This document shows, piece by piece, positions 11,701-22,767 of a stretch of 64,000 bases of DNA. Source of the stretch: Brachycybe producta (Eukaryota; Arthropoda; Diplopoda; Playtdesmida; Andrognathidae). The stretch covers positions 1,054,001 through 1,118,000 of the forward strand of contig JAUPFP010000054.1 in NCBI GenBank assembly GCA_036925085.1. The letters are read 5' to 3'. The notes under the pieces are model-generated. The model did no database searches and had not been told where the DNA came from. It saw only the letters and a list, made by a program, of their open reading frames with translations. Position 1 is the stretch's first letter. The number at the start of each line of letters is the position of its first letter. The translations under genes and the position numbers were made by a program.

Positions 11701-12870
11701 TCGAATCCCTCTTCCGAGAAACCAATCCTGAAATTCGAGCTTTTTTGTATAAGTCTACGGACCAAAAAAATATACAGATTTACCGACGTTTAAATCACCT
11801 TTTTCTGATCGTAACGACTCAAAACATTAAAAAGCTTTTTGATGTCGGTCGCTGTTCCTTCTTGAGAAAAAAACACCCATTCTTTAGGCGCTTGCGATCG
11901 AATTAACCTGAAACATAATGTTATATTTTGAACGTTTTTTTGTTTATCACAGGATTTTTTTATTAGCATTCTTTGTTCACTTAGTAAATAGAGGAAAAAT
12001 GGTCCAAGAACCGATTTCTGGCCACGTTTCGTGAAGTAGTTTTATCGTAACCGACTGTGAAGAACCGTTAAGAGTTAATATCTTATTTGATTACAACTTT
12101 TGGTGTCTCGATACTTTATATTTCACTTGTTCTTCTAACTGTTCTTTTAGTTTTTGAGCGTTTTTAACGTGTCTTTCGTTGGACTGGCTCAAAATAACTA
12201 TTGTAATACCAAATTCACGACGAATATTCGAAGAATTGCCCACATTATCATCAGATGACGATGGCGAGATTAAAGCAGTTAGAAGAAAACCTGAAAAATA
12301 AACTTAAGACACTTAAGGTCGGTTTCACAAGGACCACTTTGTGGCGCCACAAAGTGGTCCTTGTGAAGCCGACCTTAATTTAAAATTATGTGGAGATTAT
12401 TCTCTTAAGGTGGTTTTAAGGTTTAAACACCTTTCGAATTCGGATTATTCTGTATTTCAGATGTAAAATGATGAGAAAATGTGTTTTAGAAATTAGAAAA
12501 AGCAACGGGGAATCATTTAAGGCTTATTTTCTTGTTTATATATTTTAAAATAAGCTCTTTTTATGATGATATTTTTAATTTTTTGTTTTTTAAAAGAAAG
12601 TTTATTTTGAAATATTATATTAATGTAAAAATACTCTTTATGTGATTGCGGTAAACCTTCTAGTTTCTAAAACACTTTCAAGTTTCACTCTCATTTTGCT
12701 TTCTTCTGATTAAGACAGAAATAATCAATAGTTTATAAAACCATCTTAACTACATTTTCTTATCCAGTTTTTATGTTAAATTAAAATTAGTATAATTAGT
12801 TTTTTTTTTTTTCGATCTCACCAAAGATAATTAAAATAAGATAGAAAACAAAAACAGAGAAATTCTTCAT
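8760..12870 (-). CDS. B3GLCT: Beta-1,3-glucosyltransferase of O-fucosylated thrombospondin repeats
   Basis: ER-lumen GT31 enzyme that adds glucose to O-linked fucose on thrombospondin type 1 repeats after POFUT2. Twelve exons: 12822-12870, 12115-12290, 11981-12081, 11799-11907, 11591-11727, 11082-11268, 10634-10703, 10436-10546, 10260-10362, 10063-10185, 9375-9522, 8760-8912; total 488 residues (human about 498). Residues 1-26 form a signal sequence (MKNFSVFVFYLILIIFG...). Also visible: EATIIHH and YPDFAAG, the donor-site DDD at about 342-344, GERYGF, TGGGG-MVFS, TPDDMFLG, the SFHKFW box, and a C-terminal KDEL ER-retrieval signal (vertebrates use REEL). Intron 8 has a GC donor (10363-10435). 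Introns 1, 6 and 10 carry family R copies; intron 1 also carries a 66-base palindrome. The exon 2 donor could alternatively lie four codons upstream. Confidence 0.95.
9590..10050. repeat. Family R element in B3GLCT intron 10
   Basis: Large copy within the intron 9523-10062. The left arm GAAAGTGTCTTAGAAACTAG is clear; the right arm (AAGTTCTAGTTTCTAACAC) is eroded. Confidence 0.65.
10735..11060. repeat. Family R element in B3GLCT intron 6
   Basis: Left arm TTAGAAACTAGAAGGGTAGC and right arm TACCCTTCTAGTTTCTAAAA both intact, about 90 bases apart, with outer CTTTCAGGTGCAAAA arm. It fills the intron 10704-11081. Confidence 0.75.
11290..11570. repeat. Repeat with AACACGAAA / TTTCGTGTTAAACGG motifs, copy 2
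   Basis: Lies in B3GLCT intron 5. AACACGAAAAAAATATTCTA and CATTTCGTGTTAAACGGTTT match the copy at 195-450; two or three direct units are present, hinting at a short tandem array. Confidence 0.5.
12313..12378. repeat. 66-base near-perfect palindrome (fold-back)
   Basis: Arms AAGGACCACTTTGTGGC and GCCACAAAGTGGTCCTT meet with no spacer; outer arms GGTCGG / CCGACC complete it. It lies in B3GLCT intron 1. The same arms bound a larger element at 43801-44197, so this is probably a collapsed copy. Confidence 0.75.
12400..12770. repeat. Family R element in B3GLCT intron 1
   Basis: Starts CTTAAGGTGGTTTTAAGG, passes TGTTTTAGAAATTAGAAAAAG and ends with CCTTCTAGTTTCTAAAACAC and a degenerated outer arm. 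Confidence 0.65.
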
Positions 12871-12970
12871 TGATGGGAATTAAAATTAAAGGAAGCGAAT
12901 TCCATTTGCAGAAAAATATAATATTAGTGGTTCCTTTAGTAACAGATAGATGGGGCAGGTAATCTTAAAC

Positions 12971-13190
12971 ACAGGCAAGTTGTGCTCAGCAGTAAAATTT
13001 TGTTTACTCCGCCCTTTTATGAGCGTCATCAATTTCTAATTGGTTTGTTACTTGGTCTGATGTCACATATGCTCCGCCCTTTTCAATTTCTAATTGGTTG
13101 CTATTTGGTCTGACGCTCATTAAAGGGCAGAGCCAAAGAAATTCTGAAGCTGTGTACAGCTGCCTGTGGTCACTGGGCACACTTGCCTGT
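12971..13190. mobile_element. Family M element with 9-bp target duplication
   Basis: 220-bp element bounded by inverted termini ACAGGCAAGT / ACTTGCCTGT and flanked by perfect direct repeats ATCTTAAAC at 12962-12970 and 13191-13199. The interior contains opposed CTCCGCCCTTTTATGAGCG-type blocks and no open frame of note. A 9-bp duplication is typical of Mutator-like elements, so it reads as a non-autonomous MULE-type element. Confidence 0.8.
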
Positions 13191-13199
13191 ATCTTAAAC

Positions 13200-13909
13200 T
13201 TAGGTCCAAATTCAACAAGGGTAACTTGACCCATAGTACAAACTGCCATGAATAGTTCATTTTTAAAGATATCTCCATAAAAATCATTTTAGCACATTCG
13301 CACAAATTTGAACTTTTTAAATTGAAACTTTCATTTTATTAAAATTTAACATCCATTATGCAAATCTTTGAAATTTCTTTCATGAATATGAAATTTATTG
13401 CTAAAATGGCCTGGTCAAGTATAAACGCTTTGTGGTCTTATTAGTTAACTGATCAGTTGCACGTTTTATTTAGAATTGCATTATCTGCTGCAACAATTTA
13501 GGGCGCGGGGCTCTAATTCTGAGGTGTCCCTCGTTTTCCTTATTTGAATAATTACTCTGTAAGCAGCTCAGATGGCTTGATGGCTTTATTCTCTTATCGG
13601 CTCCTTCACACATATTCGGGTTATAGTTACCCGTAGTATCGGTCTTAACTATAACAAATGCGAACGTATCGAGTGAGCAAAATTCGGCTCGAAAGAACAC
13701 AACAAACGACACAAACTAATGATAATATATTTATTAATTTAGAAAGGTGAAAATACTTTTTTTTTTGTTGATAAAAATACAGAACTGAAAACGAAAAAAC
13801 CGTTGTTAACAACGACGAACACACGTTTAAATTAATAATTACATTTTTATCTCTAAAATAAACAATGCAAAAGAAATCGGCACACGAGAAACTGTTATCA
13901 AAAATTGGT
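13200..13909. other. Intergenic / 3' flank of PAXIP1
   Basis: No exon recognised between the family M element and the PAXIP1 stop. Open frames on the minus strand show no family features. Confidence 0.5.
13730..13735 (-). terminator. Poly(A) signal candidate for PAXIP1
   Basis: AATAAA on the minus strand about 175 bases past the stop codon. Confidence 0.4.
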
Positions 13910-16900
13910 TCAGTTTTGGATCGATTGTTGGATTTGGGCAAAGACAAACGACTCATAATCGACGTCCTGTCTCATCACTGCCGTTAGAATGAATTCCACA
14001 TTGTAGACTTCTGAAAGTAAAATTTCTTCTTTAGGAAAAGAAAAATCGTATTTGATCGAAAGCGACGACCAAAAACTTACTTATGTTTTTCTTAAATAAG
14101 TTAGTACAAAGATGAACGTCGTTGTCGCACGTAATCAAGATCAACCTCTGAGAATTCTAAAAAGGAAACCACATGAAGAGACGTCTAGCGAAGAACGATA
14201 TCAAAACTAAGAATGGGATACCTGGTTCTTTTCGATGAATTCGTTCGCCGATGGTCTCTTGGAAACGACCGTTCCACCGGCACACTCGATGATCTCTTTC
14301 AGGACGCTCGGACACGGTTTCACTCCGGGTGTCACATAAAAAGTAAAATCTTTGAAGAGTGTCCCTTTCCGCTTTTGTAACAGTGCCATTTTGACGTTAC
14401 ATCCAAAATGATTTTCATTCGGTACGTCGGTCAGTATGTACGGCGTTTCGTCTAAGATTCATTTAAAAGAAAAAAGGGGAACAACTGAATTTCATTAAAG
14501 CTGTTTCAAGATGAATAACTGATTTTCGAACTCTGTAGTTATTCTGCGTTTCAAAAGAGCAACACTAAACAGGAACTGAAAGTGTTTTAGAAACTAGAAC
14601 GGGTAATTGAATCATTTAATAGTATTTTTATGTTGATTTTTTTCAAAATAAGCTTTTTAGATGACAAAATTTTTAAATATTATCGGCTTAACGTTGGATT
14701 ATTTTCAAACTGCCATAAAAAGTTCATTCTGAAAGATATCAACATGAAAATAGCCTTAAGTGATTGAGCTACTCTTCCAGTTTCTAAAACACTTTCTAGT
14801 TTCTCGCCATTTTGCATCTGAAAGACAGAATAATCAGAGTTCGAAAGTCGATAAGACTGTAAAACCACAGTAAATTTATTGACGAACCAACTTTTAAAAC
14901 GAACAAATTACCAATGAAACGATTTTGCTTTGCACTTTCTAGTATCCAAGACTTAGTAACAACAAATTTGCAAACGCTGATGGCACAAAGGTACTTGACC
15001 GTACGGCACAGTGTGTCGGCCACCAAATGAGTACATTCCTTGTAAGTTTTAGCCACCAAACCACCCAATTCTTGAACTTTCTGTAAAAAAAAAAGATTCA
15101 AGTTCACTTTTAGAATCTGAGTGATGAAAACCGGAAACTTACTTTGGCCATTTCCGTTGTGCCTTTCATACCAGTGAACAAAACAATCGGTCGGTTGCTG
15201 TCATCCGGTGGAAATCGCGTTGTGATTGACACGTTTTCGTCGAGTTCGGGCGAACTTCTGTTTCTCTTGTGAACGTTGTTCGGTTCGTTATCCCCTAACT
15301 TTCTTTTACTTCGTTCTTGAATTAATTTCGTTAGTGCGTCGGGATTCGGAATAAATTTCTGTAATATGAAGCGAAGCAAATAACTTAACGTACACTAAGA
15401 GCTCTCGAGACACTCCAGTGCATGCACTCTGTAGTGTCTCTTAACCTCTATTAAAACATAAAACAGTGAAGAAAAAACCCGTAAACGTACTTTCCACGAC
15501 TCTTCCGACACTCGAATAGGAAAACGCCAAGCAGCTAACAAATATTCAAAAATCATTGGCATTAACGGTCAAGCGACTAAATCGATTGGCAAAAAAAAAA
15601 CACGATTTACCCATCAGCTGAGGTACGAGAGCGTAGTCGACTTTGAAAGGATTTGCAACGTTAAACTGTTGATATTTTGGTGCCGACGGCAAACGTAACG
15701 AATCGTAGTGTCCAAACAGAATGTCTTGAAGCCACTGAACGTTGACGCTTGGAATTTTCCACTCTCGTGCAGTTTCGTATTTATCTCCTTCGGACCTAAA
15801 GAGGAAAAAACGAAAAATAGATGAAAGTTTTTTCCGTTCTCTAATTTCGTTAGTTGTTGTTTGCCTTTTGCAGATGACTTTCGTGTTGCATTTACTCATG
15901 TATCCGGTGTATTTGGCTCCGGTAGAAGTGATCATGTATTTTAACCAAAGCCGTTCCTCTCCTTCGAAATTACTAACGGTGATGATTTCGTTCTTGCACG
16001 GTTTATCATCGGAAAACGGTGTTGGAAAATGAAGTGCCAACCACGGTGGAGACATTTTCTTCTGAATTAAGATGTCGTTGAGCCAATGTGCGGTTACACA
16101 ACGTTTTCCCTCTCTCATCGCCTTCGAAAATGAGAAAAAAAAGGAAAAGTGTTATGACGAAAACGTCTCGGTACGTGCGGAAATTTGTCTCGTAAACCTG
16201 TTGAACGATGGAGTTGCGTTGGTTATCACACATTATGTGTGTGCATTTTGCCGAGTAATCCGTTTCCACTTCGCCGCCATTATGCGAAATAATCTTCTTC
16301 CAGCTTTCCAGTTTGTCGATTGTCACCAATTTATCGTAATCGACAAAGTGAAAAATGCAGCCGAGAAGGCAGAGATCGGGAGGAACTGATAACGAAACGA
16401 GAATACCGATGAAATCGAGAAAATTACTTCGATGAAACGGTAGAGGAAAACGAACTTCTCGTCACTGGATCGTGTCCGTAAAACTGGACTCTAGGAACGG
16501 GAGTTGGATGACCGTTTCCCGGTGGCATCGCAAGACGAAAGTTTTGAGGTTTTCCTGCATTAACTCTTGGTGCCATCACAGGTTGCTGGCCATTATTGTT
16601 GTTGTTGTTTGTAATGTTACGAAGGGTACGTTGGTACTCAGCCGATTGTTCTACGGTTGTTGGTCCACTCTGAAATATGAAATAACGGGTGTTATTCGTA
16701 ACCAAGAAATCTTACTATGACATAAACACACCGGTTGTTGAGTGGCCGCAGGAGGTGGAACTGGAAGTCTGGGAACGGTAATCGGAGGTGGAGCTAGTTC
16801 AGTACTGTCCGGCATACGCTGAGACCCTTGCAGTCTGTTATTCAACAGATTAGCCAATGCTGTTTTTGTCTTCGGAGTGACCACTTGAGGTTGCATTTGA

Positions 16901-19900
16901 TTCGCAAGACTTTGCAACTGTTGTCTGATCTGTTCCTGACCCATTTGTACGGCTTGTTGCAGAGAATCTCGAGGTTGGTTCTGATCATTACTCGCAGATG
17001 CCTGATTGATTGGCTGTTGATTGGAAGTCACAACTTGCTGTTGTTGTTGCTGCTGCTGTTGAACAACTGCGGGAGCAACTAGTCGTACTTGAACTTGCTG
17101 ACCCTCGGGAAGTCTCACTGGGATGCCACCAGGTTGTAGTCCTTGAGCATTGACTAGTATTCGTTGAGGAACTAGCTGTCTCTGCTGCTGTGTTTGTATC
17201 TGAACGGGAGATTGACCCTGTTGCTGAAGTAGATGCTGAGTTTGCTGTGGATCTCTTCCGACAACTGTCTGCGGTGTTTGCCAGCGAACTTGCTGTGGTT
17301 GCTGAGTTTGGACCATTATTTCTCGCTGTTGTTGAACAGCAACAGGCGGAGGTTGCTGCTGTTGTTGTTGTTGTGCCCATTGAACTGGCTTAAGTTGTTG
17401 TCCTGACTGTTGCCAAGCAATGGTCTGTTGTGTTGCAGGTTGCATAACATCTCTTCTGAGTTGCAGTTGAGGTGGTTGCTGTTGCTGATTCACTTGACAT
17501 GTGCCTTCACTTCGAAGTTGTTGTGAAGGCTGTTCTTGTGATTGCGGTTGTTGTTGTTGCTGTTGTTGTTGAGCAACCTGCAATTTGACGTTTGAAAATT
17601 GTTGCATATGTCGTTCATGAAGGAGTTGCTGTTGTTGCTGAGACAGTGGTTGCCCTAGTTGCTGTTGTTGTAAGTGACGTGCTTGTCCCAATGGTTGTTG
17701 TTGGAGTTGTGACTGTCCCAATTGCTGTTGTTGGAGTTGTGGTTGTCCAAGTTGTTGTGGTTGTCCAAGTTGCTGTTGTTGAAGTTGCGTTTGTCCCAAT
17801 TGCTGTTGTTGAAGTTGCGGTTGCCCCAATTGCTGTTGTTGGAGTTGCGGTTGCCCCAATTGCTGTTGTTGGAGTTGCGGTTGCCCCAACTGCTGTTGTT
17901 GGAGTTGCGGTTGACCCAACTGCTGTTGTTGGAGTTGCGGTTGCCCCAACTGCTGTTGTTGGAGTTGCGGTTGCCCCAACTGCTGTTGTTGGAGTTGCGG
18001 CTGCCCCAATTGTTGTTGGAGCTGTGGTTGCCCCAATTGTTGTTGGAGCTGTGGTTGCCCCAATTGTTGTTGGAGTTGCGGTTGCCCAAGTTGCTGTTGT
18101 TGGAGTTGTTTTTGTCCCAGTTGTTGCTGTTGTTGTTGGGGTTGCACCAGCTGCTGTTGTTGGAGTTGTGTTTGCTGTTGTTGTTGGGATTGCACCAGCT
18201 GCTGTTGTTGGAGTTGTGTTTGCTGTTGCAGTTGCGGTTGGCCAAGTTGTTGCTGGGGTCGTTGTTGCCCAAGTTGCTGAGGCAAAGGATGCCTCATTTG
18301 CTGTGTTAGTTGGGCACGCTGCTGAAGCAATACTTGTCCAAGTTGCTGAGTCAATGGCTGCTGTTGTGGTGTTGGTTGACCCAGTTGCTGTTGGGGCATT
18401 GATTGCATGAGTTGCTGTTGTTGCTGGGGTGAGGGTTGTCTCACATGTTGGTGAATTGGTTGTCTCAGTTGCTGTGGCATTGAATGGCCCATCTGTTGCT
18501 GTGGGGATACCTGTCGGATTTGATGCATAGGTTGTCCAAGTTGCTGCTGTGGTGGCAATGGCTTTCTTAGTTGCTGCTGCTGAATTAATGTCTGTCCCAT
18601 TTGTTGCTGGGTCATTTGAATTAATTGCTGCGGTCGCTGAGGACGTGGTTGTCCCAACTGTTGCTGCAATGGACGTTGTTGTCCCAATTGTTGTTGCTGC
18701 AGTGGTCTTGGTTGTCCCATTTGCTGCTGTTGTTGTTGCTGTAGTAATTGTTGTGCCATCTGCTGAGGCATTGGTTGTCCAATCTGTTGCTGTTGCTGAG
18801 ACAGTTGTTGTCCAATCTGTTGCTGAGACAGGTGCTGTCCAATCTGTTGTTGTTGTGGTGTTCCTGGATGACCCTGTTGTTGAGATTTAAGAATTACTTG
18901 TTGTGATTGCAAAGTTGCTACTTGTTGCAACGAGTTGTTTGTCGACTGTTCTAACTGCTGCTGTTGTTGTTGTTGTAATGCAAGCTGTTGTTGTTGCCAC
19001 TGTTGTTTTAACTGCAGTTGTTGCTGCTGTTGCTGAGGAGATTGTCCTCGTACAACATTCCAATTTTGAACTACCTGCTGAGTACCACCCGGTCCAGTAC
19101 CTCTAGCAACCATTATTTGCCTAGGACCGACGGAAACCTGCTGAGTCTGTGGCTGTCCAATGAACTGAGTGTTTCCACCCTCTTGTTGAGGTGGTGGAGC
19201 TCCCATTTGACGCGGCCAAGATGATTGTCCCATTACCCTCTGAGGATTTAGTAGATGTTGTCTATGTTGCAGTACGAGATTTTGCATTCGTTGTTGCTGC
19301 GTAAGTTGTTGCAGCTGCATCTGATTCAACGGAAGCTGAGGTGGCCGTTGCGGAACTTCATGTTGCTGCCAAGATCCATGTTGTTGCTGCTGCTGTTGTG
19401 CTACTTGTTGTATAGCCTCTGGAAGTTGTTGTACAACTTTTGTTTGTTGCAGTTGCTGTTGAGCAGCAACAGCAGTAGTAACTTTCTGTGGCTGTTCTTC
19501 GATCGACGGATTAGTCCATCGAGCACCGAGCTCTTTCGAAGGTTCTAGTTGAGGTGAAAGAGGAGGTTGAGGAGTTCCTGGTGTAGGAGGTTGTCCAAAT
19601 GCTCCCTGCATCTGTTGAGTCATCCATTGACTGCTCTTCATTTGCAGCGGTGGAACATCGGCAGGCATCTTTAGTCGAGGGGTCGGTGGAGGCATCAAAG
19701 GTGTTTGCAATTGTGTATCTTGGTGTTTGGCAGAAACATTACTCGCTAATTTATCTAGAGAGGTCGCAGTTAACGTAGCCGACAGTACACCTATCTTGCC
19801 ATCAACCGACGAAGTTGAGATAGATTTCACGGCCGACAAAGGCATGACACTGTTAACTCTCGCCTGCAATTTCGCTCCGATCGGAACACTCGTTTCGACG

Positions 19901-21677
19901 GGAAGATCTAAACGACGATTTATCTCTTCTAGGAACGACATCGCTTTCATTGGCGGCGTTGCCATCGTCGAAGTAACCTCCATTTTAGGCTGTGGTGATA
20001 CCTCTTTTGGCCGTACGAGTAACTTTGGATGGTAAATATCGACATCGGGTCTTTTCTTCGCTTTGTAACATTCGTAGATCCAATCTGGAGTCACGACTTT
20101 CATGGAGTCTTTGTGTTCTAACGCCGCATCATATTTTGCCTTTTGAAAGTATGCGATGGATTAGATGCGAGACTATTAGCTATTTGCGAATATTTTTTTT
20201 AGCAAATTAATACCCCTTGCGGTTTCGTCGTAATCAAATGAGTGCAGGTTTTGTCTAGAAATGACTGATATCGGCCACCGTTAAATGTAATCATCGCCCA
20301 AATGATGTTGTTATCCGCTTTTGACAACTAATTCAAAGAAGAAATTTATCAGGAAAAGAGAAACATAATTCGTGTTGCATTGACAACTGTGTACCTGAGA
20401 AGGACACGCAACGACACCGGTAAATAATTGGTCCTCTTGAGGCCTGAAACCATTTTTACTGTAGTTATGCTGCGTTAAGGTATCGTCAACAGTAATCTCC
20501 ATATGAATGGAAAATTTAAAGTGTAGGCCCCTACTGTAAACGCGCCCCTCAAACTTCGAGAATTAAAAAACTGGAAAGTGGTTTCTAGAAACTAGAAGGG
20601 GCAATTTAATCACGTAAGGGTATTTTCAATGATTTATGCGAGTTTGAAAATGACCAAACTTTCAACTGATGATTATTTATAATTACTGTCTGTAAAAAGT
20701 TTATTTTGAAATATATTGTCATGAAAGTATTTTTTTATCAAATTCACCTTATTATTATTCCAGTTTCTAAAAAAAAAACTTTTATTCATTTATTAGATAC
20801 GATCATAAAGTTGCATACGAATTAATATGAAAATTAAGACTATAACGACCGTAAAAATAAAATATGATATCGTGATTAAGGATACGGCAAGAGAACTCCA
20901 CATTTTGCGGAAAGAACGATCCAGCGACTCTGTGATTGGAGAAAAAACAGAATAAATACGAATTGATTAATTCAAACGTTTTGATTATTCTTTCAATAAG
21001 GAGACCACTATTGCCTAAAGGTTAAGGCTTTGTTGTTATACAGGTTGCAAGCAAAAGAACTTGTACAGAGAGGCTAAAGTGGCTACTAATCGAAAGAATT
21101 TTCGAGTTTCTTGGGTGTCATTTACTGTAACGACTGGAAGATCGAATAAATCGATGGCTTCTTCGATTTGACTGTTATTCGGATCATCCGAAATAGCCAC
21201 AGTGACCAACTCTGACAGATACTGGCTCTCCTTGGCACCACCTTCTAGTAGAAGCTTCTTGATCTGTCAAATAAAAATAAGGTTTAGAACAGAGAGCATG
21301 GCTCAATAGACGCACTTGATATAAATGCATCATCGTAAGATGAAGCTTGCGTGACGTCAAAGGGGTTGACCAAAAAAATTAAGCTTGTGTCATTTTGTCT
21401 GATTAAAAAAAGGGTAATAAAAAATAATTAAACAACCCTACTTGTTTAAACTGTTACGACCATTTGCTAGCAACCTTTTTCTATCAGACTAAATGACACA
21501 ATCTTACATTTTACGTCAACTCCTCTGACGTCACAAGCTTTTATCTTACGGTGAGGCTACTATACTTGAAACCCCTGAATCTTCTTTTCTCACTTGGTCG
21601 CTTGTTTTGTCGGTGCAATAAAACTGAACATCCTTGAACAATTCGTTTCTTACGGTCTTCCCTTCAGAGACAGACAT
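13910..21677 (-). CDS. PAXIP1: PAX-interacting protein 1 (PTIP), multi-BRCT with giant Q-rich region
   Basis: Adaptor of the MLL3/4 methyltransferase complex and of DNA-damage signalling. Sixteen exons: 21594-21677, 21126-21263, 20886-20929, 20395-20533, 20214-20327, 16732-20139, 16456-16669, 16198-16385, 15865-16121, 15611-15795, 15491-15534, 15143-15358, 14912-15080, 14222-14451, 14081-14156, 13910-14010; 1868 residues (human about 1070). BRCT1-2 occupy roughly residues 10-240 (DLFDLPVVT, SRWIVLSAKCGVLLP, WAMITFNGG, VVTPDWIYECY). One 3.4-kb exon then encodes a glutamine-rich stretch of roughly 850 residues. BRCT3-6 follow (PPDLCLLGC, HNGGEVE, WKIPSVNVQWLQDIL, ECTHLVAD, IIECAGGTVVSK). The join at 16456 is chosen by phase only. 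The intron 15796-15864 has a GC donor. About 25 residues between BRCT1 and BRCT2, starting at the exon 20395-20533, have no counterpart I know. Confidence 0.95.
14490..14880. repeat. Family R element in PAXIP1 intron
   Basis: Complete copy within 14452-14911: TTAGAAACTAGAACGGGTAA left, CTACTCTTCCAGTTTCTAAA right, and outer AAAGACAGAATAATC. Confidence 0.75.
17694..18130. repeat. 30-bp and 27-bp minisatellite inside PAXIP1 Q-rich exon
   Basis: About nine 30-bp units (one decapeptide, LGQPQLQQQQ on the minus strand) are followed by three 27-bp units and degenerate flanks. Neighbouring units differ at only one or two bases, so the array has recently expanded or been homogenised. Reading frame is preserved throughout. 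Confidence 0.85.
20534..20795. repeat. Family R element in PAXIP1 intron 3
   Basis: Occupies most of the intron 20534-20885. Its outer terminus supplies or abuts the GTTTACAG acceptor used by the exon 20395-20533. Confidence 0.6.
21333..21553. repeat. Fold-back element in PAXIP1 intron 1
   Basis: Arms GTAAGATGAAGCTTGCGTGACGTC and, inverted, GACGTCACAAGCTTTTATCTTAC enclose about 140 bases. It fills most of the intron and brings TGACGTCA sites close to the PAXIP1 start. Confidence 0.55.
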
Positions 21678-22767
21678 TCTGGTCAGTATTCTCAATGGTT
21701 TTCTATACAAATAAAGCAAAGAAAACACCGTCAATAGTAAATCTCCATAAGGATGATGCTATATAGCATCCATGATGCTTTTTTCTTTCCCGCGAATTTA
21801 ACATTATGTCTATGGAGAATAGGGGGGATGGGTAGCTCATCTCTATTGGATTACTATTCCGGTGTCATTAAAGCGGATCCGCAATGAACTCGTCCAAGGC
21901 GGTATGACGTCACATGTTGTGGTTTCTCAACGTTCTAATCATATGGGCATTTTTTGAACAGCTACGTTCACGATAAAAGATGCGAGGCGAGGGCATCAGA
22001 ATACAGAATACAGTAATATTTTTAAGTATATGTCCTTTTATTAATGGGGTGACCTAATATGGTTTCTTATAGATATTAACTACAACTTGTAGCGTTCACC
22101 CCTTGTTTGTTCATAAATTTTGTTGCTTCAATTGTATGTCGTCATGTTATTTTATCAACTTTCTCATAGCGATGTAAACGACACTACTTTTTACCACTCG
22201 TACATTTTAAAATTAACTGAATAATTCGTCGTTTACATCAGTTGTGACGTCATGTCTTTTTAAATTAATGGGCATGACGTCGTGCGCGAGTCAGCTGAAA
22301 ACGTACTGTTGGTTTGCGAATGACGTCAATTACGCCATTTGAAAACGACTGTCATTTGTAAAATGTTTTGAAGTGTAGCCTCAACGTCGCCCTCGCGCTG
22401 CGGCAAATGCGTTATGGTTTCAATAAAGAGTCTATGAGTACGTACCTAGACGTGAGTGTCATTGAGGCTAGAACAGTAAAGAGCCGGACACAGTATACTG
22501 TGACTTGGCGTATACAGCTTTTATTTTCATGACGTCATATCTGGGTATTTAATAGGGGGAGAAAAACGCATATAGAAAGAAATGGATGTCATTAGATGAT
22601 GATGAGGGAGCAATGGAATGAAACGAGAAGAAGACGAAGAAGGAGGTGGAATGATTTATTTTTGCGATCGAAATTGTTTCATCGGAGTTTTTAAAATGTC
22701 ATCTTTCAATTCTCCTGTGAAGAGGAATTGCTATTCGATTGATATGCGTCCTTTTTAGCTCTAAAAT
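21678..22767. promoter_or_regulatory. Divergent promoter region PAXIP1 / KSR
   Basis: This 1.09-kb gap separates the two start codons. TGACGTCA occurs four times, at 21905-21912, 22245-22252, 22321-22328 and 22530-22537. No exon or repeat family was recognised in it. Confidence 0.55.

Noticed and set aside
17592..18410. 272-residue plus-strand open frame rich in Val/Ala, and similar Leu- and Asn-rich frames on both strands
   Set aside because: All are alternative-frame readings of the CAA/CAG repeats in PAXIP1; composition is fully explained by the repeat.
20790..20930. Minus-strand frame ending in a strongly hydrophobic segment, like a tail-anchored protein
   Set aside because: The same bases in another frame encode the PAXIP1 BRCT segment SRWIVLSAKCGVLLP with correct splice sites and phase, so the hydrophobic frame is a shadow.
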